48,258 nt of DNA, taken from the NCBI GenBank assembly GCA_947630685.1, contig CANRII010000006.1, forward strand, positions 1 to 48,258, in the 5' to 3' direction. This document shows, one piece after another, positions 20,291 to 30,271 of this stretch. Each line of letters begins with the position of its first letter. Position 1 is the stretch's first letter. Source of the DNA: an uncultured Ruminiclostridium sp. (GTDB taxonomy: Bacteria; Bacillota; Clostridia; Oscillospirales; Ruminococcaceae). Below the pieces are notes generated by a model. The model did not search any database and was not told the DNA's origin. It saw only the letters and a program-made list of their open reading frames with translations. The translations under genes and the position numbers were made by a program.

Positions 20291-21679
20291 TTACTGGTCG
20301 AGAGTCTGAGGAGCTTCCGACGTGGTCTTTTCTCCCAGGAATTTCGGAAGATCCATGCCCGCCTGATCGAACATTTCGCTCATCGGGGGAATGGATTTAA
20401 GCATTCCGCTCAGAAAATCCGCGGTGGCCGTCTTGCCGTCCTTGCCGGAGCCGCCGTCCCATACGGTGACCTTATCTATCTTGATGTTCTTGATAGCGTC
20501 TACCTGTATCTTCATCAGCTCTTCCATGTTGTTGGCTATGATAAGGCGTATTGCCTTATCTGCGTCGCCGCCTGCCGCTACAACAAGCTCGCGCATACCT
20601 GCCGCCTGTTTGGAAAGTATCTCCTGAGTACCCTTTGCCTGAGCCTCCATTTTAGCGAACAGCGCGTCCGCTTCACCTTGTGCGGTACGGCGTGCTACCT
20701 CTGCCTGAGCCTCCGCCTCTATCTCCGCCTGCTCCTTGGCGATCTTTGCCTTTACGATGACGTCCGCTTGCTGGGTAGCGGTCTCAAGAGCCGCACGGGT
20801 CTGCTCTGCCTGCTGCTGAGCGACGTAGGCTTCTTCCTTAGCCTTAGCCGCCTGGACTGCCTCTGCCGCGGTAGCTATACGCATAGCCTCCGCCTCGCGC
20901 TCACGCCTTAACGCCTCGGACTGAGCTATCTCTATCTTGGATTCGTTCTCTCCCTTGATAGCGGTAGCGTTTGCGGCTGCTACCTGGATACGCTGATCTC
21001 TGCGGGCGTTTGCCTGACCTATCTCACCGTCGCGGTCTTTTTCCGCAACGGATTTTTTAGCGTCGTTGATAGCCTTTGCCGCCGCTTCTTTACCGAGCGC
21101 CTCGATATATCCCGATTCGTCGTTTATATCGGTGAGGTTTACGTTGATAAGCCGCAGACCTATCTTTTTAAGCTCTATCTCCACGTTATTTGATACGGCT
21201 ACTAAGAACTTATCGCGGTCGGCGTTTATCTCCTCTATCTCCATAGTGGCGATGACCAAACGCAACTGACCTAAAATTATATCCTTTGCCAGCTCTTGTA
21301 TCTCGTTCATTTTAAGACCGAGCAGACGCTCTGCGGCGTTTTGCATGATGGTAGGCTCGGTAGAGATACCTACCGTAAATCTTGACGGTACGTCAACACG
21401 GATATTCTGCTTGGAAAGCGCGTTTTTAAGGTCTACGTTCAGCGATATCGGCGTCAGATCCATAAACTGGTAGGACTGAAGTATCGGCAGTATGAACGCC
21501 GCGCCGCCGTGAATGCACTTTGCGCTGCGCGCCTGACCGTTGCGGTCGCTGCCCACCTTACCGTAGATAACCAGTATCTTATCCGACGGACATTTGCGGT
21601 AACGGGACAGTATCCCCATTATCAAAGCGAACAGTATCACCACGATAACACATATCGCTATTAAAATCTCCGGCTGCAT
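20291..21679 (-). CDS. Flotillin/SPFH domain protein
   Basis: N-terminal TM, PHB domain, long Ala/Glu-rich coiled coil (AEAQAEVARRTAQGEADALFAKMEAQAKG). Confidence 0.93.
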   Translation of the reverse strand: MQPEILIAICVIVVILFALIMGILSRYRKCPSDKILVIYGKVGSDRNGQARSAKCIHGGAAFILPILQSYQFMDLTPISLNVDLKNALSKQNIRVDVPSRFTVGISTEPTIMQNAAERLLGLKMNEIQELAKDIILGQLRLVIATMEIEEINADRDKFLVAVSNNVEIELKKIGLRLINVNLTDINDESGYIEALGKEAAAKAINDAKKSVAEKDRDGEIGQANARRDQRIQVAAANATAIKGENESKIEIAQSEALRREREAEAMRIATAAEAVQAAKAKEEAYVAQQQAEQTRAALETATQQADVIVKAKIAKEQAEIEAEAQAEVARRTAQGEADALFAKMEAQAKGTQEILSKQAAGMRELVVAAGGDADKAIRLIIANNMEELMKIQVDAIKNIKIDKVTVWDGGSGKDGKTATADFLSGMLKSIPPMSEMFDQAGMDLPKFLGEKTTSEAPQTLDQ

Positions 21680-21691
21680 ATTATTTCCTCC

Positions 21692-22339
21692 TTATGTATC
21701 TTTTTCGACCACCAGCACATCGCCGCGTATATCGGTCACGCGAACCGGCGTACCGGTGGGGATAGATGTTTCTTCATCGGTCACCGCCGACATTTCTATA
21801 TAACGCTCTCCGGCGGTCACAGTTACCTTGCCCTGCCCATTCCCTGCGGCGGGAATTGGGATATACACGTTTCCTTTTTCGCCGAGGAGCTTTTTGATAT
21901 CTATGTTTCCGCTCTGAGCGAGGCGGGCGGTAAGCTGTATCACCTTCGCTACTCCGAGCATAGCAAGAAAACCCAGCGCCAGCCCGATTATAACGGCGAG
22001 CGCAACATGCAGTCCGAGCGACATACATACTATACCGCTCCAGCTGAACACGCAGAGGAACGCCATTATCCCCTGTACGGTAAATATCTGCATAGTGCCG
22101 AAATCCGCCGGGTTGCTGCCGTCCGCGATATCGGTACCTACGTCGGAAACGTCCGGAGCGTCGGGGATATCAACGCCGCCGTCCAGACCGGAGGTGTCGC
22201 TGAAATTCACTCCTTCTCCCCCGCTGCCCATGCCTATCATTACCATTATCGCCTGAATAATGATTATCAGCGTGGAGGGTATGGCTATACAATAAAATAT
22301 CTGCTGTGCAAGCTCCAGCGAGCCCCACCATTCAGCCAT
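21692..22339 (-). CDS. NfeD-like membrane protein partner of the flotillin
   Basis: TM segments plus C-terminal OB-like domain (LLGEKGNVYIPIPAAGNGQGKVTVTAGERYIEMSAVTDEETSIPTGTPVRVTDIRGDVLVVEKD); adjacent to flotillin. Confidence 0.8.
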   Translation of the reverse strand: MAEWWGSLELAQQIFYCIAIPSTLIIIIQAIMVMIGMGSGGEGVNFSDTSGLDGGVDIPDAPDVSDVGTDIADGSNPADFGTMQIFTVQGIMAFLCVFSWSGIVCMSLGLHVALAVIIGLALGFLAMLGVAKVIQLTARLAQSGNIDIKKLLGEKGNVYIPIPAAGNGQGKVTVTAGERYIEMSAVTDEETSIPTGTPVRVTDIRGDVLVVEKDT

Positions 22340-22392
22340 AAAAATTTCCCCCTTGTAAAGAAATTACAAACCGCAAAAACCGTTTTACCGTC

Positions 22393-23052
22393 TTAGCTCT
22401 TATCGGATGAAATTGGACTTACCGACTGTCCGGGAGTAGGCTGCGAATCGTTATAATACCCTAACGTCAGCAGCACCAGAAAGCTCTTGTCCGAAAGCAC
22501 CCATTCCTCGTCGGTGTAGCGGAAATCTATCGCAAGCTCAAACGGCTTGGACTTAAGGCTCATATCCCCGACGACGGAATCTATATACTTCATCTGCGCG
22601 TCAAAATCGGTTTTGAGCCCGTTATTGATGTCGGAGTCGGTCATCTCGTTGAATTTTTCCATATCCATAGAGGTAAACGTGCCGGTCACGACCGCGGTGC
22701 GCCCCTCGTAATCCAATGTTTCGTTAAGCTGCGTATAGGTCACATAGCTGTCGAACAGTTTATACATTATATCGGAATAGCTCTGTGTCCATTCCATATC
22801 GTAATCCGTGCCGGTGTCGTCAAAATAAAGCTGCATGCTGTACGGTGAAAAGCTGCGGCAGTAATAAGCCAGCTCGTCGTATTCCTTATCCTTGGCAAGC
22901 GTGAAGATCTTTTCTACTATCTGACGCGGCGAAAGAGAAACGTCTTCGGTCTCTTTCTCTTTCTTACACGCGGAAAGCGAAGAAATACATATCACGACCG
23001 CCGATAAAACTGCGCCGACTCTAAACCATATCGCTCTCCGAAAACCTGTCAT
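22393..23052 (-). CDS. Hypothetical lipoprotein
   Basis: Signal peptide with lipobox LSAC; no recognised domain. Confidence 0.65.
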   Translation of the reverse strand: MTGFRRAIWFRVGAVLSAVVICISSLSACKKEKETEDVSLSPRQIVEKIFTLAKDKEYDELAYYCRSFSPYSMQLYFDDTGTDYDMEWTQSYSDIMYKLFDSYVTYTQLNETLDYEGRTAVVTGTFTSMDMEKFNEMTDSDINNGLKTDFDAQMKYIDSVVGDMSLKSKPFELAIDFRYTDEEWVLSDKSFLVLLTLGYYNDSQPTPGQSVSPISSDKS

Positions 23053-23217
23053 GCCTATTTCCTTTCAATTGTGTAATTTTTATTTACCTTAATTATATCA
23101 CTTTCGCCGTAAATGTCAATATTTTTTGACGCAAAACCTAAAAATCGTCACTATATACATTATATTTTGCTGTTTTTTGTGCAGAAAAGAGAAAAAACGC
23201 TCCGAACATTATTTCAC

Positions 23218-23246
23218 TTGATTTTTTCGGCGTTTTCTGATAGAAT
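23218..23246 (+). promoter_or_regulatory. Predicted sigma70-type promoter of the XRE regulator gene
   Basis: TTGATT - 17 nt - TAGAAT. Confidence 0.5.
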
Positions 23247-23311
23247 TAAATTGTTAGTAAATAATATTTACCCGCGGTAAAAACATTCGTCGGCTAGAGA
23301 AAGGAGCGGTC

Positions 23312-23824
23312 ATGAACGCACAGCAGCTCGGAAAGCGAATAAAAGAAGTACGCATTCAGCGCAAGATGACACAGTCTGAGCTGGTCGGCGACTTCATAAC
23401 CAGAAATATGCTCAGCCGGATAGAAAGCGGGAACGCTTACCCGTCGGTGAAAACACTCGAATATCTGGCGCAGCGGCTGGATATACCGTTCGGTCAGTTG
23501 ATGGATGAGGATATAGACGAAGCGCAGCCGGACGAGGTGCAGCTGCTTTCCTTGGCAAAGCGGGCGTTTCTTGAGGAAAAATACGCCGATTGTATGAAAG
23601 CCGCCGAAAAGCTGGATAACAGCGTATTTTCCGACGAGGCGGCGGCGCTTATGGCGAGATGCAGCATAGCCGAGGCGAAGCGCTTAGAAAAGCAGGGCGA
23701 CCGTCTTGCCGCGGCGGATAAAGCGGAAAACGCGCTGAAATACGCCGATATCGGAATTTACGCTTCCCGCGAGATAAAAACGGAGGCGGTGCTGCTGCTC
23801 GACCGAGCCGCCGGAAATAAATAA
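23312..23824 (+). CDS. XRE-family helix-turn-helix transcriptional regulator
   Basis: LGKRIKEVRIQRKMTQSELVGDFITRNMLSRIESGNAYPSVKTLEYLAQRLDIP HTH; Ala-rich helical C-terminus; RBS AAAGGAG. Confidence 0.9.
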   Translation: MNAQQLGKRIKEVRIQRKMTQSELVGDFITRNMLSRIESGNAYPSVKTLEYLAQRLDIPFGQLMDEDIDEAQPDEVQLLSLAKRAFLEEKYADCMKAAEKLDNSVFSDEAAALMARCSIAEAKRLEKQGDRLAAADKAENALKYADIGIYASREIKTEAVLLLDRAAGNK

Positions 23825-23834
23825 CAATAATTTA

Positions 23835-23866
23835 TCGGTAAGTACGCCCCGTTGCATACTTACCGA
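23835..23866. terminator. Bidirectional hairpin between convergent genes
   Basis: TCGGTAAGTA / TACTTACCGA perfect 10-bp stem, 12-nt loop. Confidence 0.6.
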
Positions 23867-23869
23867 TCT

Positions 23870-24013
23870 TCATTGTCTTATATATATTCCCTGTTCTTCG
23901 AGGTAATCCTCAAGCTCCTGCTTCATATCCCAAATTTTTTCTTCTTTTTTGGCCGCGTCGCGGTTTTGCTCGTCGACCGTCTGTTCATCGGTCCTTTTTT
24001 TGTCTTCCGACAT
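23870..24013 (-). CDS. Small charged helical protein, 47 aa
   Basis: ATG at 24013: MSEDKKRTDEQTVDEQNRDAAKKEEKIWDMKQELEDYLEEQGIYIRQ, TGA stop; preceded by GAGGTAAC. Below the ORF-track length cutoff. Confidence 0.5.
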   Translation of the reverse strand: MSEDKKRTDEQTVDEQNRDAAKKEEKIWDMKQELEDYLEEQGIYIRQ

Positions 24014-24039
24014 TGTTACCTCACTCTCCCGTGAAAATG

Positions 24040-24636
24040 TTATCTGCCCGACAGACCGGATATCATCTGAGAAAGCCTGTCGTAATAAAGCGTCATCAGC
24101 GCGTTTGCACAGCCGGAAAAATATAAATTCCGGTTGTTTATCTGTGCAAGCTCGGTGCGGTAGTTATAAATATATCTGCCTACCCATCGGGTATCCTGCG
24201 GCGGGAAAATTTTTAAGCCTTTTGAAAGCCGCAGATTTTCCTCAAAGGTCTCACGCACCGCGCCGCCTACGTTGTCCGCGCCGTTTGCTGTCACCTGATC
24301 GTACAGCCTGCGAAGCTGTTTTACATCCGCAGAGCCTGTCTGCTTTATGATAAACGGTATACGTACCGCAAAGGAATATCCTATCAGCTTTGCCAGCTCG
24401 TTAATATTATCGTCGGCGAATATCCCCTCGGTCAGTATGTCCGGCTTTATGCCCAGCGCGTTTACCTGCGAGCAAGAGGTTATATCCTCCAAAGCGGCGG
24501 AAAAAATATCGCGGATATTTATTTTGTAGTAGTCATCGCAAGCGGCGTATACATATTTCAATGCCTCGGCGGCCGCTTTTGCGGTATCGTTTATTATCCC
24601 GGCGATCCTCTCTGTCGCCGCAGCGTCAAACCCCAT
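24040..24636 (-). CDS. Hypothetical helical protein
   Basis: 198-aa ORF, 14 nt downstream of the GGDEF/EAL gene on the same strand. Confidence 0.6.
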   Translation of the reverse strand: MGFDAAATERIAGIINDTAKAAAEALKYVYAACDDYYKINIRDIFSAALEDITSCSQVNALGIKPDILTEGIFADDNINELAKLIGYSFAVRIPFIIKQTGSADVKQLRRLYDQVTANGADNVGGAVRETFEENLRLSKGLKIFPPQDTRWVGRYIYNYRTELAQINNRNLYFSGCANALMTLYYDRLSQMISGLSGR

Positions 24637-24650
24637 ATCTAAGCTCCTGG

Positions 24651-26933
24651 TTAGTGATTTATATTGTGAGAACGCTCTATAATGCGTTCAAAATCGGTAT
24701 ACGGCATTGGCTTTGCGAAGAAGAAGCCCTGCGCCATATCGCAGCCGAGCGAGCGCAACAGCTGAGCCTGCTCGTCCGTTTCGATACCCTCGCATATAGT
24801 TTCCATACCGAGCGTGCGCGCCATTTTGATAACGTGGCCTATAATGTCGTTAGCGCGCTTATTGTTCGTTTCGGTAAGGAATACCCTGTCTATCTTAAGC
24901 ACATCGACCGGTAAGTCTTTAAGCATATTCAGCGACGAATAGCCCGAACCGAAATCGTCTATCGAAATATGGAAGCCGCGGTTCTTAAGGTCGTGTACCA
25001 CATCTATCAGCACGTCCATAGAGTCGTATGCCGCGCTTTCGGTTATCTCTATCTCTATCATCGACGGAGCGACTCCGTGAGTTTTGCATATCTCCTCCAG
25101 CTTATCCACAAAGCCGGGGTCGCGCAGATGTACTCTTGACATGTTTACCGAGATAAGTATACTCGGTATGCCCTCGCTCTCCCATTTTTTTAGGCAGCGG
25201 CATACCTGGTCGAGAATGTAATAGTCCAGCTTGATTATAAATCTGTTCTTTTCAAACAGCGGGATAAACTTTCCGGGCGACACTACGCTGCCCTTGCGTA
25301 TCCAGCGCACCAACGCCTCCGCGCCGGTCAGCACCGGAGGACCGCTCAGCGAGAATTTCGGCTGAAGATACAGCGAAAACTCGTGGGTGTCCAGAGCGTT
25401 CTGCATTTCGTTTTCTATAGCCTTTTCCTCGCGCATGCTTTCCAACATGGCGTCGGTAAAGTAAGCGACGCTGCTTTCCTCTTGGTATTTCACGGTGCGT
25501 CTTGCGATATCCGCGCAGTCCGTCATACGCCTGAGCGATACGTTCTTATCCACTATCCTGTAAACGCCGAACGACAATACCGGAACATAATTTGAAAATT
25601 CATAGCTTATCGCCGATATTATTTTTCTTATCCTGTCGTTTATATCCGCGTCGTCCTTATAAGACAGCAGTATAACGAAGTTGTCGGAATTTACTCTGGC
25701 AAAGGTCTCCCAGTCCAGCAGATTGCGCTGCACCGTTTCCGCTACCTGCCTTAACATATGGTTGCCCTCTTCATGACCGAACATATCGTTTATCGCCTTG
25801 AATTTATCTATATCGAAGCTAACAAGGCAATAACGCCGGTAATCATGCTGGAGCAGCTCCTTTATATCCTCTTCAAACTTGTTGTATGTACTGAAGCCGG
25901 TCACCGAATCCTCATACGCTACCTTGCTCATAAGCTCGTTTGCGTTTCTGAGCGAGCGCAGGTTGGTGTGCATTATAATGAAATACGCCAGCGCCATGAT
26001 TATAAGAACGCCGAGGAATACCAGATACATTATAAGGTTGCTCTCCATGTATCTAAACAGGTCGCTGAATACCGTTGACTCATCGAACACCACCACATAG
26101 TGCAGATCGGGATCGGTGGCAAGGTCGGTATAATACACGATATATTGTTTTCCGTCTACCGTCATCTTTACAGAGCCGGCGGAATCCTTTTTGGTAAAGT
26201 CGTCTACAATTCTTTGACGTTCGTTTTCGCCCGCCGCGCTTATCAGAGCGCTGTCAAAAAAGCTCTCTTCCTCGTTCGGGATAACTGCGTCCGGCAGCAG
26301 CTTAGTGCCGCTTATGATAATATCGCCGTCGGTGTTTACTATATAGCCGTTTGCGTTGTTTTCAACTCCGCGCACCGCAAGGTTTATCTCGTTGGAATAA
26401 TCGTTCACGCTGCGAAGTCCCGCCACAACGCCGACTATTTTAGAGTCGTTGTATATCGGCGCGGAAACGACGTTCGCCATGCTGTTGTCGGGATTGCTGA
26501 AAATAGGCTTGGAAATATAAACCTTGCCCTGCAAAGCGGTCTTGAAATAGACTCTGCTGGCTACGTTTATATCCTCGTTTCTGTAAGAAATAACTTCGCC
26601 GTCCGGCTTTACAAGTATAAAGTTCAGATAGCCGTTTATTTGGGTTATCCTTTCAAGCGTGGAATCTATTACTTTTTCATCGAGATTTTCATAGTCAGAA
26701 AGCGACGAGGAAAGATTCTGGACAAGCTTCATATCGTTTTCCAAAAGAGTGTTTACATAATCCGTCTTGCGGTCGGTTATCTCCTCGACGTATTCGTCCG
26801 TTACGGAATTGAGCTGACCGTAAACATACAGCATGAACGTAGTCGCTATGGTCGCAAAAGCCACTATCGAAGCTATTATCGCAACGGTCAGCAAAACCGA
26901 CTTGGTCACGTTTTTCTTAAGACCTTTGTTCAC
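24651..26933 (-). CDS. Cache-GGDEF-EAL protein (c-di-GMP phosphodiesterase, degenerate GGDEF)
   Basis: Two TM helices flanking a dCache-like extracytoplasmic region; GGDEF site reads RVNSDNF; EAL motifs intact (GAEALVRW, SVNMS, EIEITES, DDFGSG, KID, CEGIET). Confidence 0.92.
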   Translation of the reverse strand: MNKGLKKNVTKSVLLTVAIIASIVAFATIATTFMLYVYGQLNSVTDEYVEEITDRKTDYVNTLLENDMKLVQNLSSSLSDYENLDEKVIDSTLERITQINGYLNFILVKPDGEVISYRNEDINVASRVYFKTALQGKVYISKPIFSNPDNSMANVVSAPIYNDSKIVGVVAGLRSVNDYSNEINLAVRGVENNANGYIVNTDGDIIISGTKLLPDAVIPNEEESFFDSALISAAGENERQRIVDDFTKKDSAGSVKMTVDGKQYIVYYTDLATDPDLHYVVVFDESTVFSDLFRYMESNLIMYLVFLGVLIIMALAYFIIMHTNLRSLRNANELMSKVAYEDSVTGFSTYNKFEEDIKELLQHDYRRYCLVSFDIDKFKAINDMFGHEEGNHMLRQVAETVQRNLLDWETFARVNSDNFVILLSYKDDADINDRIRKIISAISYEFSNYVPVLSFGVYRIVDKNVSLRRMTDCADIARRTVKYQEESSVAYFTDAMLESMREEKAIENEMQNALDTHEFSLYLQPKFSLSGPPVLTGAEALVRWIRKGSVVSPGKFIPLFEKNRFIIKLDYYILDQVCRCLKKWESEGIPSILISVNMSRVHLRDPGFVDKLEEICKTHGVAPSMIEIEITESAAYDSMDVLIDVVHDLKNRGFHISIDDFGSGYSSLNMLKDLPVDVLKIDRVFLTETNNKRANDIIGHVIKMARTLGMETICEGIETDEQAQLLRSLGCDMAQGFFFAKPMPYTDFERIIERSHNINH

Positions 26934-27099
26934 ACCGTGTCAGTTCCTTTCTCTTTACTAATCACAGGAAAATATTGCGTTTTTATGTAAACGATACCAT
27001 CCGAAAAATCACAAAAACGCACCTTTGACCCCATTGTATAAAAGTATAACATTTATTGCAAAGATTTGCAATAGTTTTTTTAAGTTTTTGATATAAAAA

Positions 27100-27133
27100 T
27101 TTTCTCCTACAGCCTTAAATCCGAAGGAGAAAA
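27100..27133 (-). terminator. Rho-independent terminator of the patatin-GNAT pair
   Basis: TTTTCTCCT / AGGAGAAAA 9-bp stem just past the 27141 stop. Confidence 0.6.
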
Positions 27134-27140
27134 TTTGAAT

Positions 27141-27947
27141 TTATTTAAGCCTTTTATTCATCATTAGCTGCGGCTGCACCGGCACAAAGCCGAGTCTGCC
27201 GTACCAGTCGATAAGCTCGACGTAAAGCAATTCTATCTTGTAACAGCCGTTTGAGAAAAGCCGCGCCGCGCCCTCGGCGACCATTGAAAGCCCTATTCCC
27301 TGCCGCCTCGCTTTCGGGATAACGCCGACGCAGCCGATATATCCCGCTTGCTCATTGCCGCAGAAGGTGCTGCCCTCTCCCAGCATTTCAAATCCCACCG
27401 GTTCGCCGTTGTACTCGGCAATAAGGACGTCCCCATGTTCGCGCTCAAACAGCGGCAGCCATTCCGGTTCGGCAGCCTTTACCGCATCCAAGAGCTTCGG
27501 CAGGTCGCTTTCCTTTGCAAGACGAAACACAGTTCCACGCGGTGCGGGACGTATCTTTTCCGGCGTGAAATCGTTTTTCTCCAGCACCATGTTATAGCTT
27601 GTCCAATCGCTGACGTAGCCGTGTTTTTCAAAAAATCCGCCGATGTTTTCAGGCACACCCTGAAGCAGAAAATTATCCCCGTTTCCGAGCGTGACGGTAT
27701 CCATGCCGCTTTTGCAAATATATTCCTCCGCCTGACTCAGTAAACATGTTCCTATTCCTTGATTTTGATGAACGCTATCTACGCACAACAGCGTTATACT
27801 GCCTTTATTCACCGCGCAAAATCCCTTTAACGAGCCGCTTGCGCCGCTGTAGAAAAGATGTGCAGAGTTAAGGCAGCCGCAAAAGGTATCCATATCCGCG
27901 GGATAATCCGGCATAACGCGGTGGAAAAGCTCGTAACACTCTCTCAT
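27141..27947 (-). CDS. GNAT family N-acetyltransferase (tandem GNAT fold)
   Basis: VDSVHQNQGIGTCLLSQAEEYI and GVIPKARRQGIGLSMVAEGA acetyl-CoA binding motifs. Confidence 0.85.
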   Translation of the reverse strand: MRECYELFHRVMPDYPADMDTFCGCLNSAHLFYSGASGSLKGFCAVNKGSITLLCVDSVHQNQGIGTCLLSQAEEYICKSGMDTVTLGNGDNFLLQGVPENIGGFFEKHGYVSDWTSYNMVLEKNDFTPEKIRPAPRGTVFRLAKESDLPKLLDAVKAAEPEWLPLFEREHGDVLIAEYNGEPVGFEMLGEGSTFCGNEQAGYIGCVGVIPKARRQGIGLSMVAEGAARLFSNGCYKIELLYVELIDWYGRLGFVPVQPQLMMNKRLK

Positions 27948-28795
27948 TTACTTGATCCTACAAATTCGATAAGCTGCGGCAATACTCGTTCCGCAACGTC
28001 CCTGCCGAGTTTATATACGCGTTTAAGCTCAGCGGGGTCATGCTCTGCCGAGCCTATATTAAGCGGTCCGTCAGGGCGTATCACGAAAATATCGCCCTCG
28101 CGCTCCCGCTCGCGTATGTATTCCAAAGTACGGTTATAGCGCAAATGGCGATCCGCCACCGCTTTTATAAAATTCGGGTACTTGCGCATGGTGAGCTTAA
28201 GCACGGGCAAAAACTTATTCTTTTCCTTAACGTAATCCGCAGGTCGGGTGAGTACCACGACGTTGCGGTCATAGCCCAGCCCCTCGAAAAATTTAAGCGG
28301 TATGCTGTCGGAGATACCGCCGTCCAGCAGCTTTTTCCCGTCAAGCTCTACGATACGCGATACCATCGGCATAGACGCGGACGCGCGCATCCATTGGAGA
28401 TCCTCCCCGCTGCCGTTCGGCAAAAGTCTATACACCGGCTCTCCGGTCTCTATGTCGGTGCAGACAACATAAAAATCCATCGGGTTCGCGCGGTACGCCT
28501 CAACGTCAAAAATATCCAGCTTTTCCGGTATCTCGTAATAACAGAACTTCTCGCCGTACAGGTCGCCGGTCTTTATCAACGAGCGCAGGCTGCAATAGCG
28601 CCAGTCGCGGCAGTATGTGGTGTTGTAGCGTATCACTCTGCCCGGCTGCTTTGATTTGTAATTGCAGCCGAACGCCGCGCCCGCGGACACGCCTACCGCT
28701 CCGTCAAATATTATATCGTTTTCCATCATAACGTCGGTAACGCCCGCGGTGAACATACCGCGCATCGCTCCGCCCTCAAGCACAAGTCCTAACAT
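27944..28795 (-). CDS. Patatin-like phospholipase family protein
   Basis: LVLEGGAMRGMFTAGV oxyanion loop, GVSAGAAFG (GxSxG), LDGGISDSIP (DGG). Confidence 0.92.
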   Translation of the reverse strand: MLGLVLEGGAMRGMFTAGVTDVMMENDIIFDGAVGVSAGAAFGCNYKSKQPGRVIRYNTTYCRDWRYCSLRSLIKTGDLYGEKFCYYEIPEKLDIFDVEAYRANPMDFYVVCTDIETGEPVYRLLPNGSGEDLQWMRASASMPMVSRIVELDGKKLLDGGISDSIPLKFFEGLGYDRNVVVLTRPADYVKEKNKFLPVLKLTMRKYPNFIKAVADRHLRYNRTLEYIREREREGDIFVIRPDGPLNIGSAEHDPAELKRVYKLGRDVAERVLPQLIEFVGSSK

Positions 28796-28848
28796 TTTTT
28801 GTCCTTTCTTTTGTTTTAACAGGGTACTTTATTATAAACGACAGCCGT

Positions 28849-30244
28849 TCACACTCCTATCGACTTTATGAACAATACCGCCAGCATTACCGGTGCGATG
28901 TATTTTATCATCGCGATATACATGGCCTTTCTGCCCATTACGCAGCCGGTCTTTTCCACCTCGTCTATAATAAGCTTAGGCTTTACCGCCCAGCCTATAA
29001 GAAGACAGGTGCCTATCGCCACCAGCGGCATTAAAACGTTGTTGCTGATATAATCCATAAGATCGAGTATCTGCGCGGTGGAGCCGTTCGGCAGCGGCAG
29101 CTCGAAATATAAAAGATTATAACCAAGACATACAAGCACCGCTCCGGCAAGAGTTATCAATGTTTCTATGACTACCGCTTTTTTTTCGTGATATGTGAAA
29201 CGCGTCCATAAGGCTGGAAACTACGGCCTCCATTATGGAGATAGCACTGGTAAGCGCTGCGAAAAGTATCATCACGAAAAACAATATGCCTACTATATGC
29301 CCCACATCTCCCATAGAAGAAAACACCTTCGGCATGGTGACAAACATCAGTCCAGGCCCGGAAGCCGCCATGCCCTCGGTTCCCGCAAAGGTGTAAACCG
29401 CCGGTATTATCATAACTCCTGCAAGAAACGCGACTAAGGTATCAAATATCTCAATGCGGTTTATGGAGGTCTTTAGGTTGGCGTTATCGTTCACATACGA
29501 GCCGTAGGTTATCATTATCCCCATAGCGACGCTGAGGCTGAAAAACAGCTGTCCCATAGCGTCCAGCAAGGTCGTGAAAAAGCTCCCCACGGTAAGGCCG
29601 TCAAAATTCGGGATAACGTATATGCCCAGCCCCTCAAGCCCCGTGCGTGTCGCGCCGCTTTCGTCGGTATGGGTTATCGTAAGTGAAAATACCGCTATCA
29701 CCACTACCATTACCAGCAGCACCGGCATAAGTATTTTAGAGGTAGTCTCTATGCCTTTGTTCACACCTCTGTAAACCACGAACGCTACGGCAAGCAAAAA
29801 TATCACCGTCATAAGCAGCGGCTCTCCGGTGCCGGAGATAAACCCGTTAAAAAATCCGTCCTGCGCCGCCTGTTCTCCTCCCATGGTAAGGTAGACCAGG
29901 GAATATTTAACTACCCAGCCGCCTATCGCGCAGTAATACGGCAGTATTATGACCGGTACTATGCAGGCGACTATGCCTAAGCCTTTCCACTTTGGGTGCA
30001 GCTTTCCGTAAGCCGTGAGCGGGCTTTGCTTAGTGCGCCTGCCTGTCGCTATTTCAGTTATCAGCAGAGTATATCCGAAAGTCAGCGCCAGTATGATATA
30101 TATTACCAGAAACAACCCGCCGCCGTCTTTTGCGGCAAGGTAAGGAAACCTCCAGATATTGCCCAGTCCGACCGCGCTGCTCGCCGCCGCCAAAACAAAG
30201 CCCAGCGAGCCGGTAAAAGAGTTGCGTTTTGATGTTTTGTCCAT
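28849..30244 (-). pseudogene. Sodium-dependent transporter (NSS/SNF family), split by a frameshift at a homopolymer
   Basis: ORF 29117-30244 carries GSLGFVLAAASSAVGLGNIWRFPYL...; ORF 28849-29160 carries the missing C-terminus (ITLAGAVLVCLGYNLLYFELPLPNGSTAQILDLMDYISNNVLMPL). Frames swap at A8 (29179-29186). Confidence 0.85.
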
Positions 30245-30271
30245 ATTTCCTCCTACATATCAGCCTGTTGA

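Noticed and set aside
28849-29160. Independent small transporter gene (103 aa)
   Set aside because: The sequence is the missing C-terminus of the adjacent NSS transporter, so it was treated as one frameshifted gene.
29179-29186. Programmed -1 frameshift at A8
   Set aside because: Continuing the protein requires skipping one base (+1) or losing one A. A -1 shift leads immediately to TAG, so a classical -1 slippery site does not fit.
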